From UBA1765 sp045629945 (GTDB lineage Bacteria > Fibrobacterota > Fibrobacteria > Fibrobacterales > Fibrobacteraceae): a stretch of DNA of 64,000 nucleotides. Below, piece after piece: positions 7,888 through 17,248 of this stretch. The position numbers were made by a program, and so were the translations under genes. Numbering within the stretch: position 1 is the stretch's first letter; the number at the start of each line of letters is the position of its first letter. Location: assembly GCA_045629945.1 (NCBI GenBank), contig JAZQSE010000012.1, forward strand, positions 1 through 64,000, in the 5' to 3' direction. Under the pieces are notes generated by a model. That model saw only the letters and a program-made list of their open reading frames with translations, did not search any database and was not told the origin of the DNA.

Positions 7888-8933
7888 TGGCTTCGTTAAT
7901 AAGTGTAATTGTCCCGGTTTATAATTCCGCTGTTTATTTAACAGAATGTTTAGATAGTTTAAAAAAACAAAATTTTAAAGATGTAGAGTTTATTATAATC
8001 AATGATGGAAGCAAGGATTCTTCAGGCGAGATTATTGATAATTACGCCCAAAACGACTCTCGTTTTATAGCCATTCATAAAAATAACGAAGGCGTTTCAG
8101 CAGCAAGAAATGATGGGCTAAAAATTGCAAAGGGTGAATTTGTTTTCTTCTGTGACTCTGATGATATTTTAGCAGAAAATGCTTTAGACAAATTATACCA
8201 AAAAGCAAAAACTGGAAATGCAGACATTGTTATTGGTGATTATATTGCCTTTAATGAAAATCGTAAAAAAGCATATTCTTACTTTAGTCATGAATTTTCA
8301 ACTAAAGAAAAAAACATAATTGAGCAAATCCAGCAAATGGTTTTGTATCGAGGCTATAGCCCTTATTACACAAAAGATTGTGGGTATTTATTTTCAACGC
8401 CTTGGGGTTTTTTAATAAAAAAAGAAATTTTTGAAAAAAATAAAATTGATTTTCCTAGAGATTTAAACTATTATGAAGATGGCATTGTTCTGTTAAAAAT
8501 TTTCGAATTCGCTTCTTCGGTTGCTTATATAAAAGAGCAAGTTTATTTATACCGCATTACTAAAAATTCCCTTTGCCATAGCGAAGGGCTTGAATTAATT
8601 GAAAAATGTTCAAAGGCTTCAAGCTATATTTCAAATTTCATTTCTGAATTTAATAAAGGAAATGAATTTACTAACGCTTATTATGCAAGAATGATTTTCT
8701 TTCTTAAAAAGATTGCTTTAAAAAGTTTTTTTATAAAAGAGTTTCCTGGTTTTTTCTTTAAGAAATACAAGTATTTCAAACAACTAGTAATATCAAAAGA
8801 ATACAAGAAAGCCACCCAAAATATTAAATATTTAAAACTAAAAGAAAGCGAAAAATATTTTGGATACGTATTAAGATTTAGACTTACTTTCTTTTACGCT
8901 CTCGCACAACATTTCCGTAACAGATTCAAATAA
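7887..8933 (+). CDS. Family 2 glycosyltransferase
   Basis: 348 residues. The GT-A fold starts with ISVIVPVYNSAVYLTECLDS, has INDGSKDSSG, the acceptor segment EGVSAARNDGL, and the metal-binding DSDD near residue 92. There are no transmembrane segments except a hydrophobic, aromatic-rich tail. It probably adds one sugar to a lipid-linked oligosaccharide on the cytoplasmic face. It is the last gene of the plus-strand ugd-licD-licD group, ends 6 bp from the convergent wzy-like gene, and has no recognisable terminator between them. Confidence 0.9.
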   Translation: MASLISVIVPVYNSAVYLTECLDSLKKQNFKDVEFIIINDGSKDSSGEIIDNYAQNDSRFIAIHKNNEGVSAARNDGLKIAKGEFVFFCDSDDILAENALDKLYQKAKTGNADIVIGDYIAFNENRKKAYSYFSHEFSTKEKNIIEQIQQMVLYRGYSPYYTKDCGYLFSTPWGFLIKKEIFEKNKIDFPRDLNYYEDGIVLLKIFEFASSVAYIKEQVYLYRITKNSLCHSEGLELIEKCSKASSYISNFISEFNKGNEFTNAYYARMIFFLKKIALKSFFIKEFPGFFFKKYKYFKQLVISKEYKKATQNIKYLKLKESEKYFGYVLRFRLTFFYALAQHFRNRFK

Positions 8934-8939
8934 CTATGA

Positions 8940-10310
8940 TTATATTTTAGCTTTTTCACTTTCTAGAATTTCATTTTCCGTAGTTAGCATTTCTCCATCT
9001 GCTTCTTCTCGTTTTAAAGCAATATACCCTAATTGAAACCCGGAAAGTAAAAAGAAAAAGTTTGAACTGTTTCCGATAACACCAGACAATATCACGTAAA
9101 CAAACGACGCGCCAATCAAAGCAAATCCACTCGTTGTAAACTCACTTAGCCTACGATATTTAAACAAAAGAACAAACATCCAAAGCATTAGTAAAAAGTA
9201 AGTCAAAAGCCCAACTGCACCACGATCAATAAGCAAGGTAAATACAATAGATTCAAGGCCTCCCATATTTTCTCCATAGGCATCTTCTGCTTCTTTTCCG
9301 CCAGCATCAGTTTCTTGCAAGATGTAATTAGCCGCGTATTTATTTCCATTTCCAAAAACAGGCGCTTCTGCAATAGACTCTACAGAGAAAACAAGTTGAC
9401 GCATGCGATAATCTAATGAAGACCCTCCACCCGCACCACGGCTTTCCCAAAAATTCTCCATCATTATACCCATAATAGTGGTAAACGATAAGAGCATAAG
9501 CCCAACAATAATAATTTTAAGAACTACTCCAACTTTATCAAAAAGCAATAAAGCTAAACCAAAAAACAAACAAAGCAAAGCCGTTCTTGAACCACACATT
9601 ACAATATTTACTGCGAGTAATGCAAGTAAAAGCAACACTTTATAACGCGATAAAATTTGTGTTTTAATAAGAGGTAAATAAAAGAAAAATAAACTAACAA
9701 GCAATGTACCAAATGCAGTTGGATGCTTTGTAGTAAAACACGTTCTGATTCGCCAATCTTGGCTTAAGCTAACATCTGTATTTAAATTATACAACCCTTC
9801 ATAATAAGGGAACGCTGAATTGATAATTTTATAGGGATAATTCGCATTCAGTAAACCTTCTGCAATTCCTAAAATACAACAAACAATCAAAAACTTCCAT
9901 AATTTTTCGGGGACAGATTCAAAAGCAATATTCTTACCGCAATACAAAGCAACTATCAAATAAGAAAATGTGTCTACAAAATCTCTTACGCCATAATACA
10001 TGTCTTTTGAAACTATTCCACCATTAAAAAAGGCAGAAGCGACCATACTAAATAGAATCAAAACTAGCGGAATTATTAAAGGATTTTTTAGAAAATTCTT
10101 TCTAAACTCAATACCATTTTTAAAATATTCAAAGAAGATAAATGCGTATAATAAAATGTGTTGCGGAGAAAGAGATGGATTTTTTATAAATAAAGAAACA
10201 TTGGCAAATAAAATGGTTCCCGCAATAAGTGATAAGAATCTTTTTTCGGTATCACCATAAACTATGATTAATAAAAGAGCAAAGAAAAGTAAAAGAACTA
10301 ATATACTCAT
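8940..10310 (-). CDS. O-antigen polymerase/ligase-like membrane protein (Wzy/WaaL)
   Basis: 456 residues with about 11-12 transmembrane segments and a large external loop (about 285-350) between the last helices. CGSRTALLCLFFGL is the usual Wzy_C/O-antigen ligase signature, and FGNGNKYAAN is the conserved loop motif. It should polymerise or ligate lipid-linked repeat units in the periplasm. It is the last gene of the long minus-strand run, 6 bp after the cytidylyltransferase gene. Polymerase and ligase cannot be told apart by sequence alone. Confidence 0.82.
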   Translation of the reverse strand: MSILVLLLFFALLLIIVYGDTEKRFLSLIAGTILFANVSLFIKNPSLSPQHILLYAFIFFEYFKNGIEFRKNFLKNPLIIPLVLILFSMVASAFFNGGIVSKDMYYGVRDFVDTFSYLIVALYCGKNIAFESVPEKLWKFLIVCCILGIAEGLLNANYPYKIINSAFPYYEGLYNLNTDVSLSQDWRIRTCFTTKHPTAFGTLLVSLFFFYLPLIKTQILSRYKVLLLLALLAVNIVMCGSRTALLCLFFGLALLLFDKVGVVLKIIIVGLMLLSFTTIMGIMMENFWESRGAGGGSSLDYRMRQLVFSVESIAEAPVFGNGNKYAANYILQETDAGGKEAEDAYGENMGGLESIVFTLLIDRGAVGLLTYFLLMLWMFVLLFKYRRLSEFTTSGFALIGASFVYVILSGVIGNSSNFFFLLSGFQLGYIALKREEADGEMLTTENEILESEKAKI

Positions 10311-10316
10311 TGCTTT

Positions 10317-10712
10317 TTAGCGTTTTACATTTTCTTTAATTTTTGTCGTACTAACACCTGCAGTTCTTGGCAAATAAATAACGTCACAATACTCTTTTAA
10401 AAAGTCGAACTTTCCTTCCCAATCATTTCCCATTACAAACAAGTCACAATTATTATCTTGAATATCAGAAACTTTTTGTTCCCAAGTTTCTTCTTTTAAA
10501 ACTTTAGTCACACAACCAATAGCTTTTACTATTTCAATTCGTTCTTCATATGGGATAATACAAACTTTATTTTTCAAGTTATTAAATTCATCAGAAGACA
10601 CAGCTACATACACTTCTTCTGCTAAATCAGAAATTCTTTGTAATAAACGAACATGACCAATATGAAAAAGGTCAAATGTTCCATATGTGATTGCCCGTTT
10701 ATATTTTTTCAT
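10317..10712 (-). CDS. tagD: Glycerol-3-phosphate cytidylyltransferase-like (TagD/TarD)
   Basis: 131 residues from ATG 10712. Motifs are those of the small cytidylyltransferases: GTFDLFHIGHVRLL (HxGH), VMGNDWEGKFDFL and YLPRTAGVSTTKIKE (the RTxGxSTT signature). The family makes CDP-glycerol from CTP and sn-glycerol 3-phosphate, the donor for glycerol-phosphate polymer synthases, and three CDP-glycerol-type transferases are in the same run. The upstream TTG at 10721 is in frame but the ATG is better; TATATTG ends 6 nt before that ATG. CDP-ethanolamine-type substrates cannot be excluded. Confidence 0.85.
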   Translation of the reverse strand: MKKYKRAITYGTFDLFHIGHVRLLQRISDLAEEVYVAVSSDEFNNLKNKVCIIPYEERIEIVKAIGCVTKVLKEETWEQKVSDIQDNNCDLFVMGNDWEGKFDFLKEYCDVIYLPRTAGVSTTKIKENVKR

Positions 10713-10749
10713 AAACCGCAATATAGTAATTTTTTCAACCTTTTATATT

Positions 10750-11568
10750 TCACCATTGAAATTTAATCATTACTGGTTGGTGATCAGAAGGATACCTATA
10801 AACTTCACCATCATAATATTGTTCATTTAAAATGCCATATTTTAAAATAACAGCATTTTTATCTGTAAAAATATGATCAAATTGCCATTTACTGTATTTT
10901 TGCGGGTTAAAATAGTTGTAACTATTATTTGGAATGTAAACAAATGAAGCTTTTTCTTTGGCATTACTTAATTTCACACAATGGAATAATTCTTGATATG
11001 CAGGCGATTTTTCAACAAAATTCAAATCACCGGCAAAAATAAAATGATTATCCCCTGCAATACTTACAATTTGCTTACTCATTAATTTTGCACTTTCAAA
11101 TTGAGCATTTTTCCCATGATAATCAAAATGCACGTTAAAAACAAAAAATATCGTTTCTTGGTATTTTAATTTTACCCACGTACAGGAGCGCGTGTGTTTA
11201 GAATCCCAACTTTTGCTTCTTTTTTTAGGCGTTTTAGATAAATAAAATCGCCCTTTTTCTAAAACTTCAAATTTTCCTTTTTTTAATAAAATGGCATTAT
11301 GTTCTAAAGTATCAATCTGAATAATTTCATAATCCGGCAGATAAGGCATCAAATCTCTTGCGTGGGCTTCACTATTTTCTTGAGTGTTTACAATATCAAA
11401 ATCATAAAAATTTATAACATCAGAAATAGGTTTTACGCGTTTATCCCAACCATTGCCATTTTCCTTATCGCCTTTACTCTGCCAACGCAGATTCCAAGTA
11501 GCGAAAGTAAGTTCACTTCCCCAAAGAATTACAGACAAGAAAAAAACAAGAGCAAATATTTTTTTCAT
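10750..11568 (-). CDS. Secreted endonuclease/exonuclease/phosphatase-family protein
   Basis: 272 residues with an N-terminal signal peptide (MKKIFALVFFLSVILWGSE). The EEP fold motifs are in order: TFATWNLRW, NTQEN, FNVHFDYHG, FAGDLNF, DHIF and SDHQPV, which supply the metal-binding Glu/Asp and catalytic His residues. The family includes DNases, phospholipases and phosphodiesterases. A periplasmic or secreted member inside a phosphodiester-polymer locus could trim or recycle the polymer, but a nuclease role is equally possible. It sits 3 bp from the next gene upstream in the run. Confidence 0.85.
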   Translation of the reverse strand: MKKIFALVFFLSVILWGSELTFATWNLRWQSKGDKENGNGWDKRVKPISDVINFYDFDIVNTQENSEAHARDLMPYLPDYEIIQIDTLEHNAILLKKGKFEVLEKGRFYLSKTPKKRSKSWDSKHTRSCTWVKLKYQETIFFVFNVHFDYHGKNAQFESAKLMSKQIVSIAGDNHFIFAGDLNFVEKSPAYQELFHCVKLSNAKEKASFVYIPNNSYNYFNPQKYSKWQFDHIFTDKNAVILKYGILNEQYYDGEVYRYPSDHQPVMIKFQW

Positions 11569-11571
11569 CTT

Positions 11572-12801
11572 TTATTTTAAATAGCCTTCCAAAATGTCTA
11601 AAATATTTTGGCTAAATGTTTTGTTATTTGGCGGGATTAAATACTTTTGCAAAAATTCTGTTCGCACTTGATTTTTTTTGTCTATGTGCAATGTGTCTAT
11701 AAATTCTTCTATGGAAAAATCATTTAATGTATAATTTGCCTCCATTGCCATTTTCCCAAAATTGCAAAGAATTTTACCGCGCTCATTTCCTATATACAAA
11801 ATAGGTTTATTGACATACAAATATTCTACCGTAAAAGACCCGCAATCATGAATCATTGCATCTGATGTTTTAAACAAGTCTATATAATTACCTTCGGCAA
11901 AAAATGTGTTTGAACTATTTTTCCAAAAATCAAAATACGCATCTGTTTTTTCTTTTCCCCAATCTTCATGCTTGTACAAATGTTCTTTTAAATGAGGGTG
12001 TGGTTTAAATGCTATTTCCAAATTTTGATTTTCTATTGCCAAATTTTTCATGGCTTCTGCATACTTTAAAAAAGTCGAACATTCTGCAAGATCATTATTC
12101 AAAATGGAGTGATGAACAGCCCAGATAATCCGCTTTTTCTCTTTACTTTGCCACGGATCTGTTTTTACTTCTGTTTTAAATTGATCATACAAAGAATAGC
12201 CGACAACTTCTACATTTTTCCCTTGATTGTAACAGATTTCTTTTGCATTGGTTTTATGTAATTCTGTGGGGTAAAAACATTTCCATGCTAATTTATGAAG
12301 CATTGAATTGTACGCCCAGCTGTAGTTGGAAATAAAAAAAGCGTAAGGCACATAACAAGTTAGTTTGTCTTTTAAATTATATGGCCTTAAACATTCAGGT
12401 ACAGAATTTTTATAAGGTTGCGCATAAAATACAATATCACTTTTAATTGATTTAAAATTTTTCACATAAGGGAAATTTCTTTCTTTAAAAAAATTTTCCA
12501 TTTGCTCTATATGAATATTTTGCGTTTCTTTTGAATCAGTAATTCTTGGTTGCAACAAAACAACAGGCTTGAATTTTTTGTGTTGGAGCATAAGTTTGAA
12601 AAGTTCATCATACTTCCAAAAAGCTACAGACATCGCAATAAACACAACATGAATTTCTTCTTGCTTTTTTAATTTTTCTATAACTCTACTTTCTCGTTTT
12701 TCTTTGCCTGACTGCTGAATAAAATCTTTGAGGTGTAAGTTATTGATTCCATTTTTTAATGGTGCTGGAATTAAATTATATAAGAAACGTTTTGCTGACA
12801 T
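11572..12801 (-). CDS. CDP-glycerol glycerophosphotransferase-like protein (divergent)
   Basis: 409 residues with GT-B-like organisation. The C-terminal half has AFKPHPHLKE, then MIHDCGSFTVEYLYVNKPIL, the usual donor-binding HPH and D/S-rich segments of the CDP-glycerol transferase superfamily. The N-terminal half (IHVVFIAMSVAFWKYDELF) is unlike that of the two upstream paralogues. It may transfer a phospho-alditol or a sugar. No membrane segment is seen, so it probably acts at the cytoplasmic membrane surface. It follows the LtaS-like gene after 15 bp. Confidence 0.72.
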   Translation of the reverse strand: MSAKRFLYNLIPAPLKNGINNLHLKDFIQQSGKEKRESRVIEKLKKQEEIHVVFIAMSVAFWKYDELFKLMLQHKKFKPVVLLQPRITDSKETQNIHIEQMENFFKERNFPYVKNFKSIKSDIVFYAQPYKNSVPECLRPYNLKDKLTCYVPYAFFISNYSWAYNSMLHKLAWKCFYPTELHKTNAKEICYNQGKNVEVVGYSLYDQFKTEVKTDPWQSKEKKRIIWAVHHSILNNDLAECSTFLKYAEAMKNLAIENQNLEIAFKPHPHLKEHLYKHEDWGKEKTDAYFDFWKNSSNTFFAEGNYIDLFKTSDAMIHDCGSFTVEYLYVNKPILYIGNERGKILCNFGKMAMEANYTLNDFSIEEFIDTLHIDKKNQVRTEFLQKYLIPPNNKTFSQNILDILEGYLK

Positions 12802-12816
12802 AAAATCAATATAGAA

Positions 12817-14694
12817 TTACTTTTCTTCTTTATAAAGTAAATTATTGTCTAAAACATAAGTCCAGGCTTTTGCCGCTGCTTTCAAAGAATCAGCTAAAAG
12901 CGAATCTTCTTTTGTTGGTTCTAAAAAGTTCTCTCCGATGAAACCTTTTGAGACTTTTTTTGTATCCCAGCAAGGCTCTTCTAATGCTTTTAATACAACA
13001 AAATCATTTTCATTTATATTCGCATAAATATGCTTCTTTTTAAAATGTAATGCTAAATCTTGTTGAACAAATGAAAATTTCGAACCTTGATTATCCCCTA
13101 ATAAATCAACTCCAACAAAATTATTTTGAGTTTTAATGTTTAATAAGTTCAATAATGTCGGGGCAATATCTGCATGAGATGCAAAACTCAAATTTACAGA
13201 ATCTTGAGGAATATTTTTCCCTGCTATAATTAAATTGGTCCAGACTCTTCCGCTATGCGCATTTCCAACTTTTTCTAAACGCTCTTTTTGAATTCCTGTT
13301 GCAAACGAATGATCTCCGGAAAGGATTATAATTGTATTTTCTTTTCTTGAGTCATTTTCTATTGCATCAAGAATTATTCCAAGCGCTTTATCTAAATAAA
13401 CCGCTAAACTATCATACCTCTCATAATTGTCATCAGGCGTTTCGCCAAGTTCTTTTGGAAACAGAAAAGGAGAATGTGTTGTAGAACTCATCCAATTCAA
13501 AAACAAAGGTTTTGTTTTGTCTCTCTGTTGATAAACCTCAACAAATTTCTTTGCTAACGGAATGTCGTTATGTATTTCTTTATGATATTCTATTTTATCA
13601 TACCATTTTTCAAACACTGGCGTAAAATTATCAAAATTTGGATTTGCTCCTGGAATTACAATCCGATTATAACCAGCCTCTCCTAAAATCTCGGGCAATC
13701 CTTTTGCATTGTATTCATAAGTTGCAAAATATTTTTCGGTATGACTCCATATTCCACTTTGCATTCCAAGCAAGCCCTCTGTTGATGGAAAACCTACAGA
13801 ATACGTATAAGGAAAATAAATGCCGTTTTGAGCAAGGCTAATATAATTCGGTAATTTTTCTTGTGCAAACAAAGTCCGAATATCAAAGACCCAACCTCTC
13901 AAAGATTCTATCGTTAAAAATATTATATCAGGTTTTTCATTTATATCTAAGAATTTAAAATCTGAAATATTGGAAGATTCTTCTTTAAGAAACGGATACT
14001 TTGCTTTTGGATTTCCACCTAAAAACACGATTCCTTTTTCATAATCAATCGGCTTTGTCTTATGTGTTTTTGAATAAATTATTTCATTATAAATATGAGT
14101 GTAAAAAGGGCGTATTCTATCTCGTCTTTGTCTATCTTTAAGAGGCTTGTAAAAAGCATATTGCATCGCAAATGTTGAGAGCAATATTAAAATTAATACA
14201 GCTATAAGTTTGTTTTTTCTGCTATGAAAATCAAATTTTATTTTCTTGATAACAAAATAAGACGCAAGCAAAGCAAAGAATAAAATTAATGCGTTTAGCA
14301 CAAATGAAAGAAGTCCGCCTTGAATGATATTAACAACTAAGTTCATATCACTAGCAGCACCGGCATAAGTTTTAAAATAGCCTATTGTGAAACGTCTGCT
14401 TAACCAACGAATAAGTTCAGAATCAAAAATGGATAATAAAAGATAAACCCCAAAAATTGATGTTTGAATAGTTAAAAAAATTCGTTTATTTCGTTTTAAA
14501 ATTAAACTGATAATTAAAAACAAAATCGTAATAAACCCAAGTGCTGCAAAATCAGCAGCAATACTTCTTTTTATTAAAACAAAGATACCTGATTCTGTTA
14601 AAACCGAACCATTTGGCGTTTTTAACGCATACAATAAACACAAATTAAAAAAACGTGCAAGAAGGAAAACAACAAGTATTATCAAATATGGCAT
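12817..14694 (-). CDS. LtaS/MdoB-like membrane phosphoglycerol transferase (sulfatase fold)
   Basis: 625 residues: five N-terminal transmembrane segments (about 1-190) followed by an extracytoplasmic sulfatase-fold domain. IIFLTIESLRGW supplies the metal-binding Glu, GFPSTEGLLG the likely Thr nucleophile, and LSGDHSFATG the Asp-His pair. LtaS and MdoB/OpgB move phosphoglycerol from phosphatidylglycerol to a growing chain or glycan. With CDP-alditol genes alongside, it could polymerise or decorate the surface polymer; an EptA-like phosphoethanolamine transferase is less likely given the architecture. It overlaps the acyltransferase gene by 13 bp. Confidence 0.82.
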   Translation of the reverse strand: MPYLIILVVFLLARFFNLCLLYALKTPNGSVLTESGIFVLIKRSIAADFAALGFITILFLIISLILKRNKRIFLTIQTSIFGVYLLLSIFDSELIRWLSRRFTIGYFKTYAGAASDMNLVVNIIQGGLLSFVLNALILFFALLASYFVIKKIKFDFHSRKNKLIAVLILILLSTFAMQYAFYKPLKDRQRRDRIRPFYTHIYNEIIYSKTHKTKPIDYEKGIVFLGGNPKAKYPFLKEESSNISDFKFLDINEKPDIIFLTIESLRGWVFDIRTLFAQEKLPNYISLAQNGIYFPYTYSVGFPSTEGLLGMQSGIWSHTEKYFATYEYNAKGLPEILGEAGYNRIVIPGANPNFDNFTPVFEKWYDKIEYHKEIHNDIPLAKKFVEVYQQRDKTKPLFLNWMSSTTHSPFLFPKELGETPDDNYERYDSLAVYLDKALGIILDAIENDSRKENTIIILSGDHSFATGIQKERLEKVGNAHSGRVWTNLIIAGKNIPQDSVNLSFASHADIAPTLLNLLNIKTQNNFVGVDLLGDNQGSKFSFVQQDLALHFKKKHIYANINENDFVVLKALEEPCWDTKKVSKGFIGENFLEPTKEDSLLADSLKAAAKAWTYVLDNNLLYKEEK

Positions 14695-15731
14695 AACTTC
14701 ATTACTTTAGAATTAAATTTTTTGATAAAATATGAAATACAAATGGCTCCCAAAACGCTAAAAACTGCAACTAAAAATTGATTATCTAATTGAACAGAAT
14801 AAATTGATGATTTATAACCCGGATTTACAAATTTATAAGTATTGTTTAATGGTAACATTATTAAATAATGACATAGATAAATTTCATAAGAAATCTTTCC
14901 ACAAAAAGCAAGAACTTTGCTTTTTAAATGTGTTCGATACATTACCAAAACTAATAAAGAAACAATACTTAACGATGCGATTTGTTGCATTATTGTTCTA
15001 GATACTTTCACATAAAGCAACGCTATAGACAAAGTGGTCACAAAGGTTATCGCGAGAATAAAATATTTATCCTTAATTATTTTTTCAACAAATTCTTTCT
15101 TGTATGCAATCAAAATTCCTAATAAAAATGGCAAATTTGAACAATACCAAACAATACTACTTACATGAACAATTTCTTTACAATAAATAATGTATGCTAT
15201 ATTAAATACTGAAATTAAACAAATCGCTTTTTTTACTGAGAAAAATTTAAAGAAAATATAAAATGCTAAATAAAAGACAGCAATTGTACAAACATACCAC
15301 GCTACCGTTACAATTCTACCACCTTCTAAATAAGGGAAAATAAAACTTAACAAGATTTCTTTAAATTCAAAAGTATGGCCTAAAATAAAAAACCATACTA
15401 TATATAACAAGGTAGCCACCCAATACGGAATCATTAAACTCAAAAAACGTTTTTTCAAAAAACCTTTTAAATAATCTTTCTTTTTCAAAAATCCATACAT
15501 TAATCCGTAACCAGAAAAGAAATAAAATATGGCAACAAACAAATACCCATGCCTATAAAAAACCGGGATTCCAGTATGACATAATACAACACTTATCGCA
15601 GCAAATCCTCGTACAACCAAGGCATTATCTAAAGACAATGTTTCTTTATACAAATCTCTTTTAAAAAAATCAGCTTTCCAAAAAAACAAAATCAATAAAA
15701 TTATAGGCAATGTATAAATTAAGTTCTGCAT
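14682..15731 (-). CDS. Acyltransferase family 3 membrane protein
   Basis: 349 residues with about ten transmembrane helices. The amino-terminal VVRGFAAISVVLCHTGIPV contains the family's conserved Arg/His pair, followed by FYFFSGYGLMYGF. Family members O-acetylate or O-acylate surface polysaccharides. It overlaps its neighbours on both sides (13 bp each), so it belongs to the same transcript. It is probably a decorating enzyme for the polymer; the acyl group is not readable. Confidence 0.87.
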   Translation of the reverse strand: MQNLIYTLPIILLILFFWKADFFKRDLYKETLSLDNALVVRGFAAISVVLCHTGIPVFYRHGYLFVAIFYFFSGYGLMYGFLKKKDYLKGFLKKRFLSLMIPYWVATLLYIVWFFILGHTFEFKEILLSFIFPYLEGGRIVTVAWYVCTIAVFYLAFYIFFKFFSVKKAICLISVFNIAYIIYCKEIVHVSSIVWYCSNLPFLLGILIAYKKEFVEKIIKDKYFILAITFVTTLSIALLYVKVSRTIMQQIASLSIVSLLVLVMYRTHLKSKVLAFCGKISYEIYLCHYLIMLPLNNTYKFVNPGYKSSIYSVQLDNQFLVAVFSVLGAICISYFIKKFNSKVMKLCHI

Positions 15732-17248
15732 AATTTCCTCTTCATTTTTCCCATAAATTCAAAGACAAATTTTTGTTCATTTTTATCTAAAACAAACAGA
15801 TAAAATGTAAGTATTTGTAAAACAGAAGAAACTACAAGCGTAAAAATCAAACTTCCCCAGTTTGTAAGATGAAATAAATCAGGTAAATTCCACAACACAC
15901 ATAAAATCAATATGGTTAATGGAGCAAGTCTAAATGGGACAGCTTTACAAAATTCAGACGCATTCATCCCTGAGTATTTTGCTGCAAAATAAATGCGAGC
16001 AACAACCACTAAAAAATCCGAGAGAAAAATTCCTATAAAAACACTATAAGGTGAAGCGCCCATTTTCAACAATACCAATGCTATCGGAAAAACAATCAGA
16101 TTTAAAATACTCAAAGTTATTCTATATACTTTTATTTTCCCGATTCCATCTATTAAAAAATTCAACCCTCGTGCTAGCATAATCATTAAATTTGTTCCTA
16201 AAACTAACCGACAAAAATGTGCTGCATAATCAGGGACATTTTTTAGCCATAACGAAAGAATAAAATCTGCTTCTATAATCAATGGTATTGAAAGTAACGC
16301 CATGAGCAAATAGGAAAATTTGCATACCGTTGTAGAAAGCTTTATACTTTTATCTATAAATCCATCACCAATATTTCGCATCACTTGCGGATTTGATGAT
16401 TTAAAAATCATTTCAGAAAAGAACCCAATATTTTGCCGAACTTGTGTAGATACGCCATAAGCCGCATTTACACCTGTACCAAAAAACAGGTTCAGAACAA
16501 CTGGAATACCTTCCCCTTTTGCAATATGACACACGCTTTCTACAGTAATCCAGCCCGAATAACAAGCCATTTCTTTTAGCAATTTAAAATCGACTACTCC
16601 TAATCTAATTTTTGTTTCTTTGTATTTATAATGACTATAAAGCCTTTTAAGTGTCCGGCAAGAAACCATCATCAAAGCCATTAACAAACCATAAGTCATT
16701 AATTTATCAACAGGAGTATAAAAAAGATAAATGGCGATTAAAAGTTTTAATACAGATTCCAAAACACTGAATAAAGAAAAAACAAGCATGTTTTCTTTTG
16801 CATTCATTATCGCATCATAAGGTACTGCAATAACTGAAAAAAAGGTGCTTGCAACCATGCAATGAAAAACAAATTTAGCGGCAGCCAATCTTGAAGATTC
16901 AATATTTAAGAATCCATCAAATAAAAACAAACCACAAATTTCTAAAACAATAACAAAAAGGATTCCGATTAAAACATGTAATATTAAAGACGTATTAAAA
17001 ACTTTTCCTAATTGTTCTGTTCCCTTACCACGATTATAAGACAAGTATCGTTGCGTAGCTGTTGCCATTGCTTTATTTAAAAAAGATAAAGCACCAATAA
17101 CACCGCCCACTAATGCGTAAATACCAAAATCATTTGTTCCAAGAGCATTTAAAATTAATCGTGTTGAAAATAATGCAATAAAAATATTCAAAAACATTTT
17201 TGAATATAAAATTCCGGTATTTAAAATAATTCTTGAGGAATTTTGCAT
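15719..17248 (-). CDS. Polysaccharide flippase (Wzx/MATE-like)
   Basis: 509 residues from ATG 17248, with about 12-14 transmembrane helices. GTNDFGIYALVGGVIGALSF at the amino end and ATQRYLSYNRGKG are typical of oligosaccharide-unit flippases in the MVF/MATE superfamily. It should move lipid-linked repeat units across the inner membrane. An in-frame TTG at 17263 is possible, but ATG 17248 shares one base with the preceding stop (TAATG), a coupling junction also found elsewhere in this run. With the Wzy-like protein at 8940 it points to a Wzx/Wzy-dependent pathway. Confidence 0.88.
   Translation of the reverse strand: MQNSSRIILNTGILYSKMFLNIFIALFSTRLILNALGTNDFGIYALVGGVIGALSFLNKAMATATQRYLSYNRGKGTEQLGKVFNTSLILHVLIGILFVIVLEICGLFLFDGFLNIESSRLAAAKFVFHCMVASTFFSVIAVPYDAIMNAKENMLVFSLFSVLESVLKLLIAIYLFYTPVDKLMTYGLLMALMMVSCRTLKRLYSHYKYKETKIRLGVVDFKLLKEMACYSGWITVESVCHIAKGEGIPVVLNLFFGTGVNAAYGVSTQVRQNIGFFSEMIFKSSNPQVMRNIGDGFIDKSIKLSTTVCKFSYLLMALLSIPLIIEADFILSLWLKNVPDYAAHFCRLVLGTNLMIMLARGLNFLIDGIGKIKVYRITLSILNLIVFPIALVLLKMGASPYSVFIGIFLSDFLVVVARIYFAAKYSGMNASEFCKAVPFRLAPLTILILCVLWNLPDLFHLTNWGSLIFTLVVSSVLQILTFYLFVLDKNEQKFVFEFMGKMKRKLCRT

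Noticed and set aside
9990..10270. 86-codon plus-strand open frame within the Wzy-like gene
   Set aside because: It is antisense to a strong membrane-protein gene and lacks any protein-like features.
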